Assembly (NCBI RefSeq): GCF_006829085.1
Contig: NZ_BJTC01000001.1
Coordinates: 690,500 to 754,499, forward strand
From: Chryseobacterium sp. ON_d1
GTDB taxonomy: Bacteria; Bacteroidota; Bacteroidia; Flavobacteriales; Weeksellaceae
Direction of reading: 5' to 3'
DNA: 64,000 nt
This document shows, one piece after another, positions 1 to 10,134 of this stretch. The number at the start of each line of letters is the position of its first letter. Positions within the stretch are counted from its first letter, which is position 1. The position numbers were made by a program, and so were the translations under genes. The notes below the pieces were generated by a model. It was not told the origin of the DNA and searched no databases. It saw only the letters and a program-made list of their open reading frames with translations.

Positions 1-1
1 T

Positions 2-1576
2 CCGCAATGGGTTCGTGTCGTAGGAGGATGGTCAGAATTCCAGTTTGCAGAAAGAAGGATGCCAACCCTGGAGGAAATTAATGCCATTGCCCCGGAAACA
101 CCTGTTTTTATCCTGCATTTATACGACAGGGCTTTAATGAACAGAGCAGCATTGAAGGCGGTAGGATTTACCAAAAATACTCCGGCTCCGGCAGGCGGAC
201 ATATTGAAAGAGATGCTAACGGTGAACCCACAGGGCTGATTATTGCGACACCCAATGCCATGATCTTATACTCAACACTGGCAAAAGGCCCGAAGCTTTC
301 TTACGAGCATCAGCTGAATTCTACCCGACATTTTATGACAGAACTGAACCGTTTCGGAATTACCAGCGTCATTGATGCCGGAGGAGGATTCCAGAATTTC
401 CCGGACGACTATCAGGTGGTCAACGAGCTGAATGAAAAAAAACAGCTTACTGTAAGGATCGCCTATAATCTTTTTACCCAGAAACCTAAACATGAATTTG
501 AAGATTTCAGCGATTGGATCGATACTGTAAAATTATATCAGGGCGATGACATGTACCGCCACAACGGAGCAGGAGAGATGCTGGTATTTTCGGCAGCCGA
601 TTTTGAAGACTTTCTTCAACCAAGACCGGATCTGCCTGAAAACATGGAAGCAGATCTTGAAAAAGTAGTCCGTTTACTGGTAGAAAACCGCTGGCCATTC
701 AGGCTTCATGCCACCTATAATGAAAGCATCACCCGGTTTTTAAATGTTTTTGAAAAAGTAAACCGCGACATTCCCTTCAATGGTCTACCATGGATTTTTG
801 ATCATGCGGAAACCATTGATGAAAAAAATATCGAAAGGGTAAAAATGCTTGGCGGCGGAATCGCCATCCAGAGCAGAATGGCTTACCAGGGAGAATATTT
901 TGCAGACCGTTATGGTTCCCCGGCAGCAGAAAGTACACCACCCGTGAAAAAAATGCTGGAAATGGGAGTTCCTGTAGGCGGAGGCTCAGATGCCACAAGG
1001 GTAAGCAGCTACAATCCGTGGGTTTCCATGTATTGGCTGACCGCAGGTAAAACTGTTGGCGGACTTCAATTATACCACGAAACAAAGCTGGACAGAGCAA
1101 CCGCATTGGAGCTCTATACAAAAGGCAGCGCATGGTTCTCTCAGGAACAGCAGAAAAAAGGTGATATCAGGGTAGGAATGTTTGCAGATCTGGCAGTTCT
1201 TGATCAGGATTATTTCACGGTTGATGATGAAGATATCAAAAATATTGAAGCGGAAATGACCATTGTAGACGGGAAAATAGTCTATGCCAAAGGAACATTC
1301 TCATCCTATGCACCACCATCTATTCCTGTGCTTCCGGACTGGTCTCCAACGAATCTTTATAACGGATATTACCCTGCAGGCGGACATTTTCAGAAAGAAA
1401 TTGAGAAAAATACGAAACAGGATTTAAAAGCTCCACTAATCTCACAAATTCATAGCTGTGCAGGAAGCTGCGATATCCATCATCATAACCATAACCAGGC
1501 AAGGATGAGCAATGTGCCCGTTAATAATTACCACACATTCTGGGGAGCTTTAGGCTGTTCGTGCTTTGCTTTTTAA
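2..1576 (+). CDS. Amidohydrolase family protein (YtcJ-like), 5' end outside window
   Basis: The reading frame is open to the window edge, so the visible 524 residues are a C-terminal portion; the first ATG at 59 is internal, since the upstream codons read WVRVVGGWSEFQFAERR. The family is metal-dependent TIM-barrel hydrolases. Visible motifs are RLHATYNE, a His in IFDHAE, and GGGSDATR with the Asp expected at the active site. The last 40 residues are odd: a Cys/His-rich tail with CAGSC, HHHNH and a closing CSC, which could bind metal. It heads a tight series with DoxX (12 nt gap), Dps and DUF1275. The substrate cannot be read from the sequence. Confidence 0.88.
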   Translation, partial: PQWVRVVGGWSEFQFAERRMPTLEEINAIAPETPVFILHLYDRALMNRAALKAVGFTKNTPAPAGGHIERDANGEPTGLIIATPNAMILYSTLAKGPKLSYEHQLNSTRHFMTELNRFGITSVIDAGGGFQNFPDDYQVVNELNEKKQLTVRIAYNLFTQKPKHEFEDFSDWIDTVKLYQGDDMYRHNGAGEMLVFSAADFEDFLQPRPDLPENMEADLEKVVRLLVENRWPFRLHATYNESITRFLNVFEKVNRDIPFNGLPWIFDHAETIDEKNIERVKMLGGGIAIQSRMAYQGEYFADRYGSPAAESTPPVKKMLEMGVPVGGGSDATRVSSYNPWVSMYWLTAGKTVGGLQLYHETKLDRATALELYTKGSAWFSQEQQKKGDIRVGMFADLAVLDQDYFTVDDEDIKNIEAEMTIVDGKIVYAKGTFSSYAPPSIPVLPDWSPTNLYNGYYPAGGHFQKEIEKNTKQDLKAPLISQIHSCAGSCDIHHHNHNQARMSNVPVNNYHTFWGALGCSCFAF

Positions 1577-1588
1577 CGATCAATACAT

Positions 1589-2014
1589 ATGGAAATTTTA
1601 AAACAAATCCTTTCATCAGATTTAGGCTCATCATTCAATGATGCTTCATTTCTGGTTTTTCGGGTACTCCTGGCGATTCAATTGTTCAGAGTGCATGGTT
1701 TAAAGAAATTCAGGCTGGAAAACGGACAAAGGGAAGTGATTCCAAATCCTCTGGGATTGCCTGATCAACTCAATGCCATAGTCGCTTCATTTGCTGATCT
1801 GGTGGTTCCATTTCTGATCATTTTAGGGCTGGGAACCAGACTTGCGGTTTTACCGACCATTGGTGTGACGGCTATCGGATATTTTGTAGTTCACAGAAAA
1901 GATTCACTGGAAGTACGGGATGTTCCTTTTATGTACACCCTTTCCCTGTTACTGATTCTTGCATTAGGAGCAGGAAGATATTCACTTGATTATTACTTAT
2001 TAAATATTTTATAA
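1589..2014 (+). CDS. DoxX family membrane protein
   Basis: A 141-residue protein with about four hydrophobic segments and the DoxX-type beginning FLVFRVLLAIQLFRVHGLKK, followed by a charged loop and three further membrane helices. The family comprises inner-membrane proteins of poorly defined biochemical role, often linked to redox stress. It starts 12 nt after the amidohydrolase stop and its stop is one base from the Dps start, so co-transcription with Dps is very likely. Confidence 0.82.
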   Translation: MEILKQILSSDLGSSFNDASFLVFRVLLAIQLFRVHGLKKFRLENGQREVIPNPLGLPDQLNAIVASFADLVVPFLIILGLGTRLAVLPTIGVTAIGYFVVHRKDSLEVRDVPFMYTLSLLLILALGAGRYSLDYYLLNIL

Positions 2015-2015
2015 A

Positions 2016-2489
2016 ATGAAAACTTCAATCGGAATTAAAAACGAAAATTTAGCAAAAGTTGCTGAAGTACTGGTTACCACTTTAGCAGATGAATTTGTAT
2101 TGTATACCAAAACAAGAAAAGCACATTGGAATGTGGAAGGACCGGATTTTTACAATAAACACCTGTTTTTTGAAGCACAATACGGACAGCTGGACGACAT
2201 CATCGATGATCTGGCGGAAAGAATCAGAACGCTGGGGCATTATGCACCGGCCACTTTAAGGGAGTACCTGGCATTAACGCATCTGTCCGAACATCATCTT
2301 GAATCGAACGACAGCCTGGCTTACATCAGGGCGCTTCTTTCCGACCATGAAAGCATCATCATTCATCTTCGTGAAAATATTGAAAACTTCGCTGTTGAAT
2401 TCCGTGATTCAGGGACAAGCGACTATATCACAGGGTTATTGGAAACCCATGAGAAAATGGCCTGGATGCTCCGTTCACATTTAAAATAG
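2016..2489 (+). CDS. dps: Dps family DNA-binding / ferroxidase protein (copy 1)
   Basis: A 157-residue ferritin-like four-helix protein of normal Dps length. The ferroxidase signature is visible: His in KAHWNV, then an acidic helix FEAQYGQLDDIIDDLAERI that supplies the Asp and Glu ligands. Members oxidise Fe(II) with peroxide and store iron, protecting DNA. It is packed between DoxX (1 nt) and a DUF1275 gene (4 nt). A paralogue of identical length lies at 18470-18943 on the other strand, also within a stress-gene neighbourhood. Confidence 0.93.
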   Translation: MKTSIGIKNENLAKVAEVLVTTLADEFVLYTKTRKAHWNVEGPDFYNKHLFFEAQYGQLDDIIDDLAERIRTLGHYAPATLREYLALTHLSEHHLESNDSLAYIRALLSDHESIIIHLRENIENFAVEFRDSGTSDYITGLLETHEKMAWMLRSHLK

Positions 2490-2493
2490 GAAA

Positions 2494-3159
2494 ATGGAAA
2501 TAAAACATAATATCGGCTTTGTCACCTTATTGTTAACCATGATTGCCGGATATTGCGATACCGTGACTTTTGTATCGGCAGATGCCCTTTTTTCGGCGCA
2601 TGTTACAGGGAACTTTATTGTATTTGCCTATCAGTTTGTGAAGGGATCGGATATTCATGCGTGGGTAAAGCTGCTTACTTTTCCGGTATTTATTCTTGCA
2701 GTTATGGCAGGGGGAAGGATTGCCGGAAAGGTCATCAATCATTATACGCTGTTATTCTGGGAAGGAGCATTGCTTTTGTCGGCCGGAATTATTGTAGCCG
2801 TTTTCAGTTACTATGGAACATTTTCAGAAGTCGTGATGTATACTGTGGCTATGATTACCGTTTTTGCAATGGGACTTCAGAATGCTTTCGGAAAACTTTA
2901 TGCAAAAGAAACCCATGGCCCGACTACCATGATGACAGGAAATGTAACCCAGGCTTCCCTGGATTTCGGAACACTTCTGTCAAGCGGCTTTCACCACCCT
3001 GAAGCATGGGCAAGCCTGAAGAAACAGCTGATTACCATCCTTGGATTTCTGGTAGGCTGTTTTTTAGGAGCTTATGCAGGGAAACAGTTCGGACTGGTAA
3101 CATTGATTTTACCCGGACTGGCAATGATCATCTGCTATTTTTACCACCGTAAAAACTAG
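2494..3159 (+). CDS. DUF1275 (YoaK) family membrane protein, copy 1
   Basis: A 221-residue polytopic protein with about six membrane helices. Family marks are GYCDTVTFVSADALFSAHVTGNF near the N-terminus (shown partly: GYCDTVTF, HVTGNF) and MTGNVTQ in the middle. The function of DUF1275 is unknown; it resembles a small transporter. It follows Dps by 4 nt and a diverged paralogue (11122-11814) sits in the second stress operon, suggesting a related role in both clusters. Confidence 0.85.
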   Translation: MEIKHNIGFVTLLLTMIAGYCDTVTFVSADALFSAHVTGNFIVFAYQFVKGSDIHAWVKLLTFPVFILAVMAGGRIAGKVINHYTLLFWEGALLLSAGIIVAVFSYYGTFSEVVMYTVAMITVFAMGLQNAFGKLYAKETHGPTTMMTGNVTQASLDFGTLLSSGFHHPEAWASLKKQLITILGFLVGCFLGAYAGKQFGLVTLILPGLAMIICYFYHRKN

Positions 3160-3204
3160 CAGTGGACTATGGCAGATTACAGGATAATAGATTACCTTTA
3201 AAAA

Positions 3205-5472
3205 ATGAATTTCAGCCTTTATTTTTTATCTAAAAATCTACTAAAGATAGTGTGTTTTTCATTGGTTTTGATGTTTTCATGCAGTATAAAAGCGCAGACC
3301 CAGGAAAACCCTGCACTGTTGAGAAAACAGATTTCCTCTTCCACCAATACTGCTCAGAAAACTGCTTTATTATTGCGGCTGAGTAATTATTACATTACTA
3401 AAAAAGGAGAGTTGAAAGCTGATCTCGACAGTGCCGCTATTCTGAACAGACAGGCAAAAGCACTCAATATGAAATCCGGGGATCCGATGTCTGCCGGAAA
3501 ACTCATATTTCTGGAGGCTAAAATAGATAAAGAAAGAGGCAGTAAAAATATTGCTTTTTCCAGAATGAAAGAGGCTCTTTCTTATTTTGAAACCCATCAA
3601 TTTAAGGAGCAGGCCGGAGAAGCATACAACGAACTATCGTATATGTATGACAATAAACCTGAGTATTTTGATACTAAAATTAAACTTAAAGAAAAAGCGT
3701 TGGAACTTTTTAAAAATTCAGGATCAAAGCTGAATCAGGCAGGCATTTTAAAAGATCTTGGTGAGCTTTACTATATCAAAGAAAATTCTGATAAGGCACT
3801 GGGCTTGCTCAGGCAATCCCTTTCTGTCTATCAGTCTGTGAAATTCAGAGAATTACAGAGTGTGTACAATCTTATTTCCCAGGTTGAAATTCAGAAAGCG
3901 GACTATGAGGAAGCGCTCCGCTATGGCCTTCTGGCAGAAAAAACAGCGGAAAGTGTGAATGATTATTCATTGCAGATGTGCTCTATTTACAGCAACATCG
4001 GAATGGTGTATTATTATCTCCGCCAGAATGATGATGCCATGAAGTATTGGGAGAAATCATTGGCTACTGCGAAAAAAAATAAAGATAATAACTACATCAG
4101 AACGGTGGCCAATAATATTTCTACGATGCTGATCAGGCAGAAAAAATTTAAGCAGGCCATTACCATGATTCAGGAATACAGAGAAAAGTATCCTATTGTA
4201 GATCAGAATTTTGAAATGTCAGAGAATTATATTCTGTTCAGTACGTACACTATTCTAAAGCAGTTTAACGAAGCTGAGGCGTACTACAAAAAACTGGTAG
4301 CCTATTATGGTGAAAATGCAGAAAAAAATAACCAGCAGGCCTCATTGCTGCGAAGCTTTGTTTTCTATCACTACCAGACCCGGAATTTTGATAAAATGTA
4401 TCGTGAAGCCAGACTTTTTGATTCGATAGCCAAAAATAACGGGAATGATATGCTCCGTTCAGAAAATCATTTGATGTGGTTCAAAGCAGATTCCATACAG
4501 GGAAAATACCTTGATGCCATACAGCATTATCAGCTGTACAAAAAGCTTTCCGATTCTGTTTTTAACGGTGAAAAAAGTAAGCAGATCAACAGCCTTAAAA
4601 TTCAGTTTGAGACAGAGCAGAAGGATAAAAACATTCAGCTGCTAACCCAGAAAGCAAAACTGCAGGATATTAAAATTGCGAATGATACCTTTATCAGATA
4701 TGTTTTCATCGGAAGCATTCTGGCGCTGATCCTTTTTGCAGCCTTGCTGTATAACCGCTCAAGATTAAAAAGCAATGCCAATAAAAACCTGGAACTGAAG
4801 CGTAAGCAGATTGATGAACAGAATGAACAGCTGAAAAAGTTACTTTCTGAGAAAGAATGGCTATTAAAAGAAATCCATCACAGGGTTAAAAATAATCTGC
4901 AGATTGTGATCAGCCTGCTCAATACGCAGTCGGCTTATCTGGACAATGAAGATGCTTTGATGGCCATACAGAACAGCCAGCACAGAATGCATGCCATGTC
5001 CCTGATCCATCAGAAGCTTTATCAGTCTGACAATCTTTCAATGATTGACATGTCGTGGTATATTTATGAGCTGATTACTTATATCAAAGAATGTTATTCA
5101 TCCGAAAGGAAAATCAACTTTACAGTAGATACTGATAAAGTGTTTCTTGATGTGGCCCAGGCGGTTCCTATGGGACTGATCGTCAATGAAGCAGTCAATA
5201 ATACCGTAAAATATGCATTTCCGGATGACCGGAAAGGGGAAGTTTTCGTTTCATTTAAAAATACCGGTGAAGATCTTTGTGAACTGATGATTTCAGATAA
5301 TGGAGTAGGACTTCCCGAAGATTTTAATATCGAGGAAACAGAATCTTTGGGAATGAATCTGATGCGTGGACTTACCGATCAGCTGGACGGAACTTTTCAT
5401 CTTGAAAACAAAGGGGGCTTAAAAGTCACCATTACCTTCAGAAAAAATACAGAAATAACACCTTCAAATTAA
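3205..5472 (+). CDS. TPR-repeat sensor histidine kinase (HisKA_2 type)
   Basis: A 755-residue sensor. It begins with a hydrophobic signal segment ending near SCSIKAQ, so the TPR region (about residues 30-480) is probably outside the cytoplasmic membrane. A membrane helix follows (about 497-518), then a coiled coil and a HisKA_2 dimerisation domain with the phospho-acceptor motif IHHRVKNNLQ near residue 558. The ATPase domain shows NEAVNNTVKYAFP and DNGVGLP. It is 12 nt upstream of an NtrC-like regulator, its likely partner. The start has no clear ribosome site, which is usual in this phylum. The signal sensed is unknown. Confidence 0.9.
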   Translation: MNFSLYFLSKNLLKIVCFSLVLMFSCSIKAQTQENPALLRKQISSSTNTAQKTALLLRLSNYYITKKGELKADLDSAAILNRQAKALNMKSGDPMSAGKLIFLEAKIDKERGSKNIAFSRMKEALSYFETHQFKEQAGEAYNELSYMYDNKPEYFDTKIKLKEKALELFKNSGSKLNQAGILKDLGELYYIKENSDKALGLLRQSLSVYQSVKFRELQSVYNLISQVEIQKADYEEALRYGLLAEKTAESVNDYSLQMCSIYSNIGMVYYYLRQNDDAMKYWEKSLATAKKNKDNNYIRTVANNISTMLIRQKKFKQAITMIQEYREKYPIVDQNFEMSENYILFSTYTILKQFNEAEAYYKKLVAYYGENAEKNNQQASLLRSFVFYHYQTRNFDKMYREARLFDSIAKNNGNDMLRSENHLMWFKADSIQGKYLDAIQHYQLYKKLSDSVFNGEKSKQINSLKIQFETEQKDKNIQLLTQKAKLQDIKIANDTFIRYVFIGSILALILFAALLYNRSRLKSNANKNLELKRKQIDEQNEQLKKLLSEKEWLLKEIHHRVKNNLQIVISLLNTQSAYLDNEDALMAIQNSQHRMHAMSLIHQKLYQSDNLSMIDMSWYIYELITYIKECYSSERKINFTVDTDKVFLDVAQAVPMGLIVNEAVNNTVKYAFPDDRKGEVFVSFKNTGEDLCELMISDNGVGLPEDFNIEETESLGMNLMRGLTDQLDGTFHLENKGGLKVTITFRKNTEITPSN

Positions 5473-5484
5473 AGGCTGATTATT

Positions 5485-6837
5485 ATGAAAGAAAAAATAT
5501 TAATTGTAGAAGATGAATTTATTGTAGCCAATGATCTCAAACTGATGCTGATGAAGGCCGGTTATCAGGTTACAGGAATTGCTTCTTCAGTGGTTCAGGC
5601 CAGAAAACTGATTGCAGATAATAAGCCGGATTGGGTGCTTCTTGATATCATCTTAAAAGGTGACCTCACAGGAATCGATCTTGCCTGGGAACTGCGTGAA
5701 ATGAATCTTCCTTTTCTTTATATTTCAGCCAATACCAACCAGTCTACCCTGGAAGCCGTGAAGGAGACACAGCCCTACGGATTTATGGTAAAACCCTTCC
5801 GGGAGCGTGATATGATTGTTATGCTTGACATTGCCAGATACCGTTATGACATGGAAAGAGGCTGTGAATTGTGTACTGATACCGGAAATCATGAAGTCAT
5901 TGAAGGAATTATCGGGAAAAGCAAGGTTCTTCAGGATGTTGTTGAAAAAATAAGGGTAGTAGCTCCTACAGATACGTCTGTTCTGGTAGTCGGGGAGAGC
6001 GGAACAGGAAAGGAAAAAGTGGCCCATTCCGTTCATGAGCTTTCAGAGCGTAAAGCTCATCCTATTGTTGTGGTCAACTGTGCTGCACTGCCGCATGCGC
6101 TTATCGAATCCGAATTGTTTGGACATGAAAAAGGAAGCTTTACCGGAGCCAATACATTGAGAATCGGAAAGTTTGAGCAGGCTAACGGAGGAACCGTCTT
6201 CCTGGATGAAATAGGGGAGCTGCCATTAGATTCACAGGTTAAACTGCTGAGAGTTTTACAGGAAAAAGAAATCGAACGGCTGGGGGGAAATAACACAATT
6301 AAAGTAAACGTAAGAATTGTGGCAGCAACCAACCGTTCCCTGGAAAAAGAAGTGGCAGAAGGAAGATTCAGGCTGGATCTGTATTACCGTTTGAATGTAT
6401 TTCCTATTGAACTGCCTCCGCTGAGAGAAAGAAAGGAAGATATCGTATTGCTGGCCCATTTTTTCCTGAATAAATATGCCGCTGCTTCGAGAAGAAATAT
6501 CACATCTATCAGTGAAAAAGCATTAGAACAGCTGCTGAATTATCACTGGCCCGGAAATATCCGTGAGCTGGAGCATCTTATTGAAAGAAGTGTTCTATTG
6601 GCCAAAACCACAGAAATAGAAAGCTTTGATCTGCCCAAAATCGTTGAAAAGCCTACAGAAACACAAGGGCCGCTGAAATCATTGGAAGATATGGAAAGAG
6701 ATCACATCATGAATGCGCTTCAGACTTCCAACGGGAAAGTTTCAGGGCCGGGCGGTGCTGCAGAGCTGCTGAAAATACAGCCACAGACTTTATATTCCAA
6801 AATGAAAAAACTGGGAATTGACAAAGGCTATAAATAA
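5485..6837 (+). CDS. NtrC-type response regulator, sigma-54 activator
   Basis: A 450-residue protein with three domains. The receiver domain (about 1-120) has the phospho-acceptor D54 in VLLDIILKGD. The AAA+ domain (about 140-375) has Walker A GESGTGKE, the sigma-54 contact loop as GSFTGA instead of GAFTGA, and Walker B FLDEIGEL. The C-terminal Fis-type helix-turn-helix ends in TLYSKMKKLGI. It should activate RpoN-dependent promoters once phosphorylated, most likely by the TPR kinase encoded 12 nt upstream. Its targets are not evident; I saw no convincing -24/-12 site in the nearby gaps. Confidence 0.93.
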   Translation: MKEKILIVEDEFIVANDLKLMLMKAGYQVTGIASSVVQARKLIADNKPDWVLLDIILKGDLTGIDLAWELREMNLPFLYISANTNQSTLEAVKETQPYGFMVKPFRERDMIVMLDIARYRYDMERGCELCTDTGNHEVIEGIIGKSKVLQDVVEKIRVVAPTDTSVLVVGESGTGKEKVAHSVHELSERKAHPIVVVNCAALPHALIESELFGHEKGSFTGANTLRIGKFEQANGGTVFLDEIGELPLDSQVKLLRVLQEKEIERLGGNNTIKVNVRIVAATNRSLEKEVAEGRFRLDLYYRLNVFPIELPPLRERKEDIVLLAHFFLNKYAAASRRNITSISEKALEQLLNYHWPGNIRELEHLIERSVLLAKTTEIESFDLPKIVEKPTETQGPLKSLEDMERDHIMNALQTSNGKVSGPGGAAELLKIQPQTLYSKMKKLGIDKGYK

Positions 6838-6953
6838 TTCAGGGGAAAGCTAGCCGGAGACCCTATTTTCTTTCAATTTTTTAATCATAATTCTTCAAAT
6901 AATTGGAGGACAAAATCATTATGTCTTTACAATCCTAAATCAATCAGGTAATT

Positions 6954-7595
6954 ATGGAAAAAGAAACGCTCAGAATAGAAGGATTCAGTGATGGTGTTTT
7001 TGCAATAGCTGTAACGCTTTTGGTGCTGGATCTTCACTTTCCTGAAGAGAACTCAATACAAAACGGGAATGATCTGCTGGTCTTTCTGAAGAATCAGTGG
7101 CCGGCATTTCTGGCATTTATCCTTTCGTTTTTCAGTATTTTCATCATGTGGGTGAACCATCATAAGATTTTCAAACAGATCTACAGTCGGAATTCAGCAA
7201 TTATGTTTGCCAACGGACTGATCCTTTTTCTGGTTTCGGCAGTTTCTTATCCTACCGCTTTGCTGGCAAGGTATTTTGATGGTGAAGCCTCTTCTGTTGT
7301 CGTGGCCCTCTATACCGGCATTTTTGTTCTGATCAATCTTGCTTACAATTTATTATGGTTTCTGGCTACCCGTAACAAAAAACTTTTGCGTCCCGGTATT
7401 ACCGATGCTGCTATAAAAAAGATCCATAATAATTACCTGTACGGGCTTCCCATCTATGTTGTTGCATTAATCCTGTCGTTCTGGATCCCGGCCTTGTCGC
7501 TGCTGATCATTTTAGGACTTTGGATTTTCTGGGCATTGTCTTCTGGGAAAATAGAAATGGGGCTTGACAAACATTATTCAGATTCCTTGAAATAG
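6954..7595 (+). CDS. TMEM175-family potassium channel-like protein (DUF1211)
   Basis: A 213-residue protein with six predicted membrane segments and the family signature [20 protein letters not shown] at the N-terminus, where the RxxxFSDG element packs the first helix. Bacterial members form potassium-permeable channels as tetramers. The gene has 116 bp of upstream sequence, so it is probably transcribed on its own. Its last 22 bases overlap the 3' end of the convergent regulator gene. Confidence 0.85.
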   Translation: MEKETLRIEGFSDGVFAIAVTLLVLDLHFPEENSIQNGNDLLVFLKNQWPAFLAFILSFFSIFIMWVNHHKIFKQIYSRNSAIMFANGLILFLVSAVSYPTALLARYFDGEASSVVVALYTGIFVLINLAYNLLWFLATRNKKLLRPGITDAAIKKIHNNYLYGLPIYVVALILSFWIPALSLLIILGLWIFWALSSGKIEMGLDKHYSDSLK

Positions 7596-9133
7596 TGCTT
7601 TTTTTCTATTCCAAGTTTCTGCATTTTGGAAATAAGCGTTGTCGGAGGCAATCCCAGTAATTTGGCAGCGCCTGTTTCCCCGAAAATGCGGCCATTACAT
7701 TTTTTGATTATTTTTAAAATATATTCCTTTTCAAATTCCTGCAGTGTTTTAACCTGAACATCCTGATCTATATTTTGAGAGTTGATAACTTTAGGAAAAT
7801 CCATTTCCCTGATCATATCTCCTTTTGCCGTCAGTATGCTTCTTTCAACCATATTTTCCAGTTCACGGATATTACCCAACCATGGATTGTCGATCATCAT
7901 TTTGACCACGTTCCGAGAAAAACCATTAATCTTTTTGCCTGTTTTAGGATAGAGTTTTTCAAGGAAATAGTCTGCCAGCAAAGGAATATCCTCTTTTCTT
8001 TCCCGCAAGGCAGGAAGATGGATAGGAAAAACATTCAGCCTGTAAAAAAGATCACTTCTGAACCGGCCTTCCGTCACTTCTTTTTCAAGATTCCTGTTGG
8101 TGGCCGTAATGATCCTTACATTCACTTTTATTCTTTTGTTTCCCCCGATTCTTTCAATTTCTTTTTCCTGAAGAACCCTCAGAAGCCTCGCTTGTAATTC
8201 CAGAGGAAGTTCACCAATTTCATCCAGGAAAATAGTACTGTTGTGTGCCTGTTCAAACTTTCCTTTCCGCTGTTCTGTTGCTCCGGTAAAACTTCCTTTT
8301 TCGTGTCCGAAAAGCTCAGATTCTATTAAGTTGGCAGGAATAGCCGCACAGTTTATCCTGATCATCTTTTTTCCCGAAAATTCCGAAAGTTCATGAACCG
8401 CCTGTGCTATAAGTTCTTTTCCCGTGCCCGTTTCTCCAAAGATAATCACATTGGATTGTGATGGAGCTACCTGTGAGATCTTTTCAAAAATGTGCTGCAT
8501 GGCTTTACTTTGCCCCACAATTCCCTGAAAGCCGTGTCTGCTTTTCTTTTCTTCTTCAGTTTCTTTCGAAAAATTCTGGATATTTCCCTGAAATGTTTTC
8601 AGTTGTTCCTGAACATCCATATTATGGAGGGTAATGGAAAGCTGGGTAGAAATGCCGTTTATAATTCTTTCCGGAATTGTATCTTTTGAAATAAAGCTTT
8701 TGTAGAAAAGGAAAAGTACATTTTTACTTTCACTGACAGCCGGAAGTCCCAATCCTACAGCCATCCGCATTCCAGAATTTTTAGCTTCGGTAAAACAGGA
8801 AGGAAGAGGTGACAGGTCTTTAAGATCAAAAAGAAGAGGCTCCGCAGAATCAAGACATTTTTTTAAATACCTGTCAAGCTGATAATCTGCGATATGATTC
8901 TGATTTTCAGTCCCGCTGCCGAGTATTTCAATATTTCCTTTTACATCCCTGATCATCATACAATCATTGAATCCCAGTTCAGTTTTGAAAGATTTATGGA
9001 TAACAAGCTGAAACTTTTTCTTATCTAAAATAGTAGAAAACTCTTTGGTTAAACGGGAAATCATAAGCTGTTCTTTCTGCATTTCCTGCAGGCGTTTCAT
9101 CATTTCTGCATTGGGATCAGAAGGCTTACTCAT
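7574..9133 (-). CDS. GAF-domain sigma-54-dependent Fis family regulator
   Basis: A 519-residue activator. Residues about 1-175 form a GAF-like sensory part with no phospho-acceptor. The AAA+ domain (about 205-440) has Walker A GETGTGKE, contact loop GSFTGA and Walker B FLDEIGEL. The Fis-type helix-turn-helix ends in [12 protein letters not shown]. It is strongly similar in its AAA+ part to the regulator at 5485-6837, so the two are paralogues flanking a TMEM175 gene. The ligand of the GAF part is unknown. Its 3' end overlaps the convergent TMEM175 gene by 22 bp. Confidence 0.92.
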   Translation of the reverse strand: MSKPSDPNAEMMKRLQEMQKEQLMISRLTKEFSTILDKKKFQLVIHKSFKTELGFNDCMMIRDVKGNIEILGSGTENQNHIADYQLDRYLKKCLDSAEPLLFDLKDLSPLPSCFTEAKNSGMRMAVGLGLPAVSESKNVLFLFYKSFISKDTIPERIINGISTQLSITLHNMDVQEQLKTFQGNIQNFSKETEEEKKSRHGFQGIVGQSKAMQHIFEKISQVAPSQSNVIIFGETGTGKELIAQAVHELSEFSGKKMIRINCAAIPANLIESELFGHEKGSFTGATEQRKGKFEQAHNSTIFLDEIGELPLELQARLLRVLQEKEIERIGGNKRIKVNVRIITATNRNLEKEVTEGRFRSDLFYRLNVFPIHLPALRERKEDIPLLADYFLEKLYPKTGKKINGFSRNVVKMMIDNPWLGNIRELENMVERSILTAKGDMIREMDFPKVINSQNIDQDVQVKTLQEFEKEYILKIIKKCNGRIFGETGAAKLLGLPPTTLISKMQKLGIEKKHYFKESE

Positions 9134-9210
9134 AGAAATTCTTACTTGAAAGTTTAAAGATAGGAAAAATTGAAAAAGATCTGCATGTGAATGGTTACAA
9201 TACCTGAAAT

Positions 9211-9241
9211 AAAAAAAGATGAACCATTAAAGTTCATCTTT
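9211..9241 (-). terminator. Intrinsic terminator of the chloroperoxidase-like operon
   Basis: On the minus strand a 10-bp stem (AAAGATGAAC pairing with GTTCATCTTT) with a 7-nt loop is followed by a run of seven T. It lies 25 bp after the stop of the gene ending at 9266, so it closes the 12869-to-9266 operon. Confidence 0.8.
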
Positions 9242-9265
9242 AGTATATTGAAAAAAGCTTCGTTT

Positions 9266-10087
9266 TTAAGATCTGATAAATTCCAAAAGGTCTTTGTTTA
9301 TGATTGGATGCTCTGTAGTCGGCATCCCGTGAGGGAATCCCGGATACGTGATCAGCTTTCCGTTCTTCAGTAATTTAATTGATTTTAATGCAGCATTGGC
9401 AATAGGAACGATCTGGTCATCTTCGCCATGCATTACCAAAACAGGAATATCCACAGCTTTTAAGTCTTCGGTTAAATCTGTTTCTGAAAAAGCTTTGATC
9501 CCATCATAATGAGCAACAATTCCACCCATTAATCCCTGTCTCCACCAGTTTCTCTGAACTCCGTCCTTTATATTCGCACCTTCTCTGTTGTAACCATAGA
9601 AAGGGAAAGTCAGGTCAAAATAAAACTGGTTTCTGTTGTTCAGGGTTTGTTCCCTGATGTTGTCGAAAACTTCCATGGGAACGCCGTCAGGATTGTTCTC
9701 ACTTTTCACCATTACCGGTGGAATAGCACTGATCAGAACTGCTTTTTTAGCTCTTCCATTGGAATATTTGTTGACATAACGGATCACTTCCCCGCCACCT
9801 GTTGAATGCCCGATGTGTACAACATCTTTCAGATCTAAAAATTCAACCAGCTCAGCGGCATCAGAAGCGTATTGTTCAATAGTATGATTATAAATATTCT
9901 GGCTGGAACGCCCGTGGCCTCTTCTGTCGTGGGTAACCACCCTGTAGCCTTTCTGTAAAAAGAAAATCACCTGTGCATCCCAATCGTCTGATGATAGAGG
10001 CCATCCGTGGTGAAACATTAATACCGGGCCCTGCCCCTGATCTTTGTAAAAAATTTCTGTTCCGTCTTTTAAGGTTAATGTGCTCAT
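9266..10087 (-). CDS. Alpha/beta hydrolase, cofactor-free chloroperoxidase-like
   Basis: A 273-residue protein of the non-haem haloperoxidase/perhydrolase branch. The oxyanion loop is HHGWPLS, the nucleophile Ser is in GHSTGGG, the acid in HGEDDQIV and the catalytic His in GFPHGMP; DRRGHGRS is also typical. Family members are esterases that can also form peracids from peroxide and carboxylate. There is no signal peptide. It is the last gene of a minus-strand operon with thiol and peroxide enzymes, separated from the DsbA-like gene by 47 bp. The true substrate is unknown. Confidence 0.9.
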   Translation of the reverse strand: MSTLTLKDGTEIFYKDQGQGPVLMFHHGWPLSSDDWDAQVIFFLQKGYRVVTHDRRGHGRSSQNIYNHTIEQYASDAAELVEFLDLKDVVHIGHSTGGGEVIRYVNKYSNGRAKKAVLISAIPPVMVKSENNPDGVPMEVFDNIREQTLNNRNQFYFDLTFPFYGYNREGANIKDGVQRNWWRQGLMGGIVAHYDGIKAFSETDLTEDLKAVDIPVLVMHGEDDQIVPIANAALKSIKLLKNGKLITYPGFPHGMPTTEHPIINKDLLEFIRS

Positions 10088-10134
10088 GTTGTTTATTTTT
10101 AATGTTATGAATTGATTTTTAAATATTTTTCTGA

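Noticed and set aside
2553..3002. 149-residue frame inside the first DUF1275 gene
   Set aside because: It is a Cys- and Arg-rich shadow of 2494-3159 in another frame, with no homology-like features.
6838..6953. Search for a sigma-54 (-24/-12) promoter near the two RpoN activators
   Set aside because: No TGGCAC-N5-TTGC-like site was found in this gap or in the gaps at 3160, 9134 and 10088.
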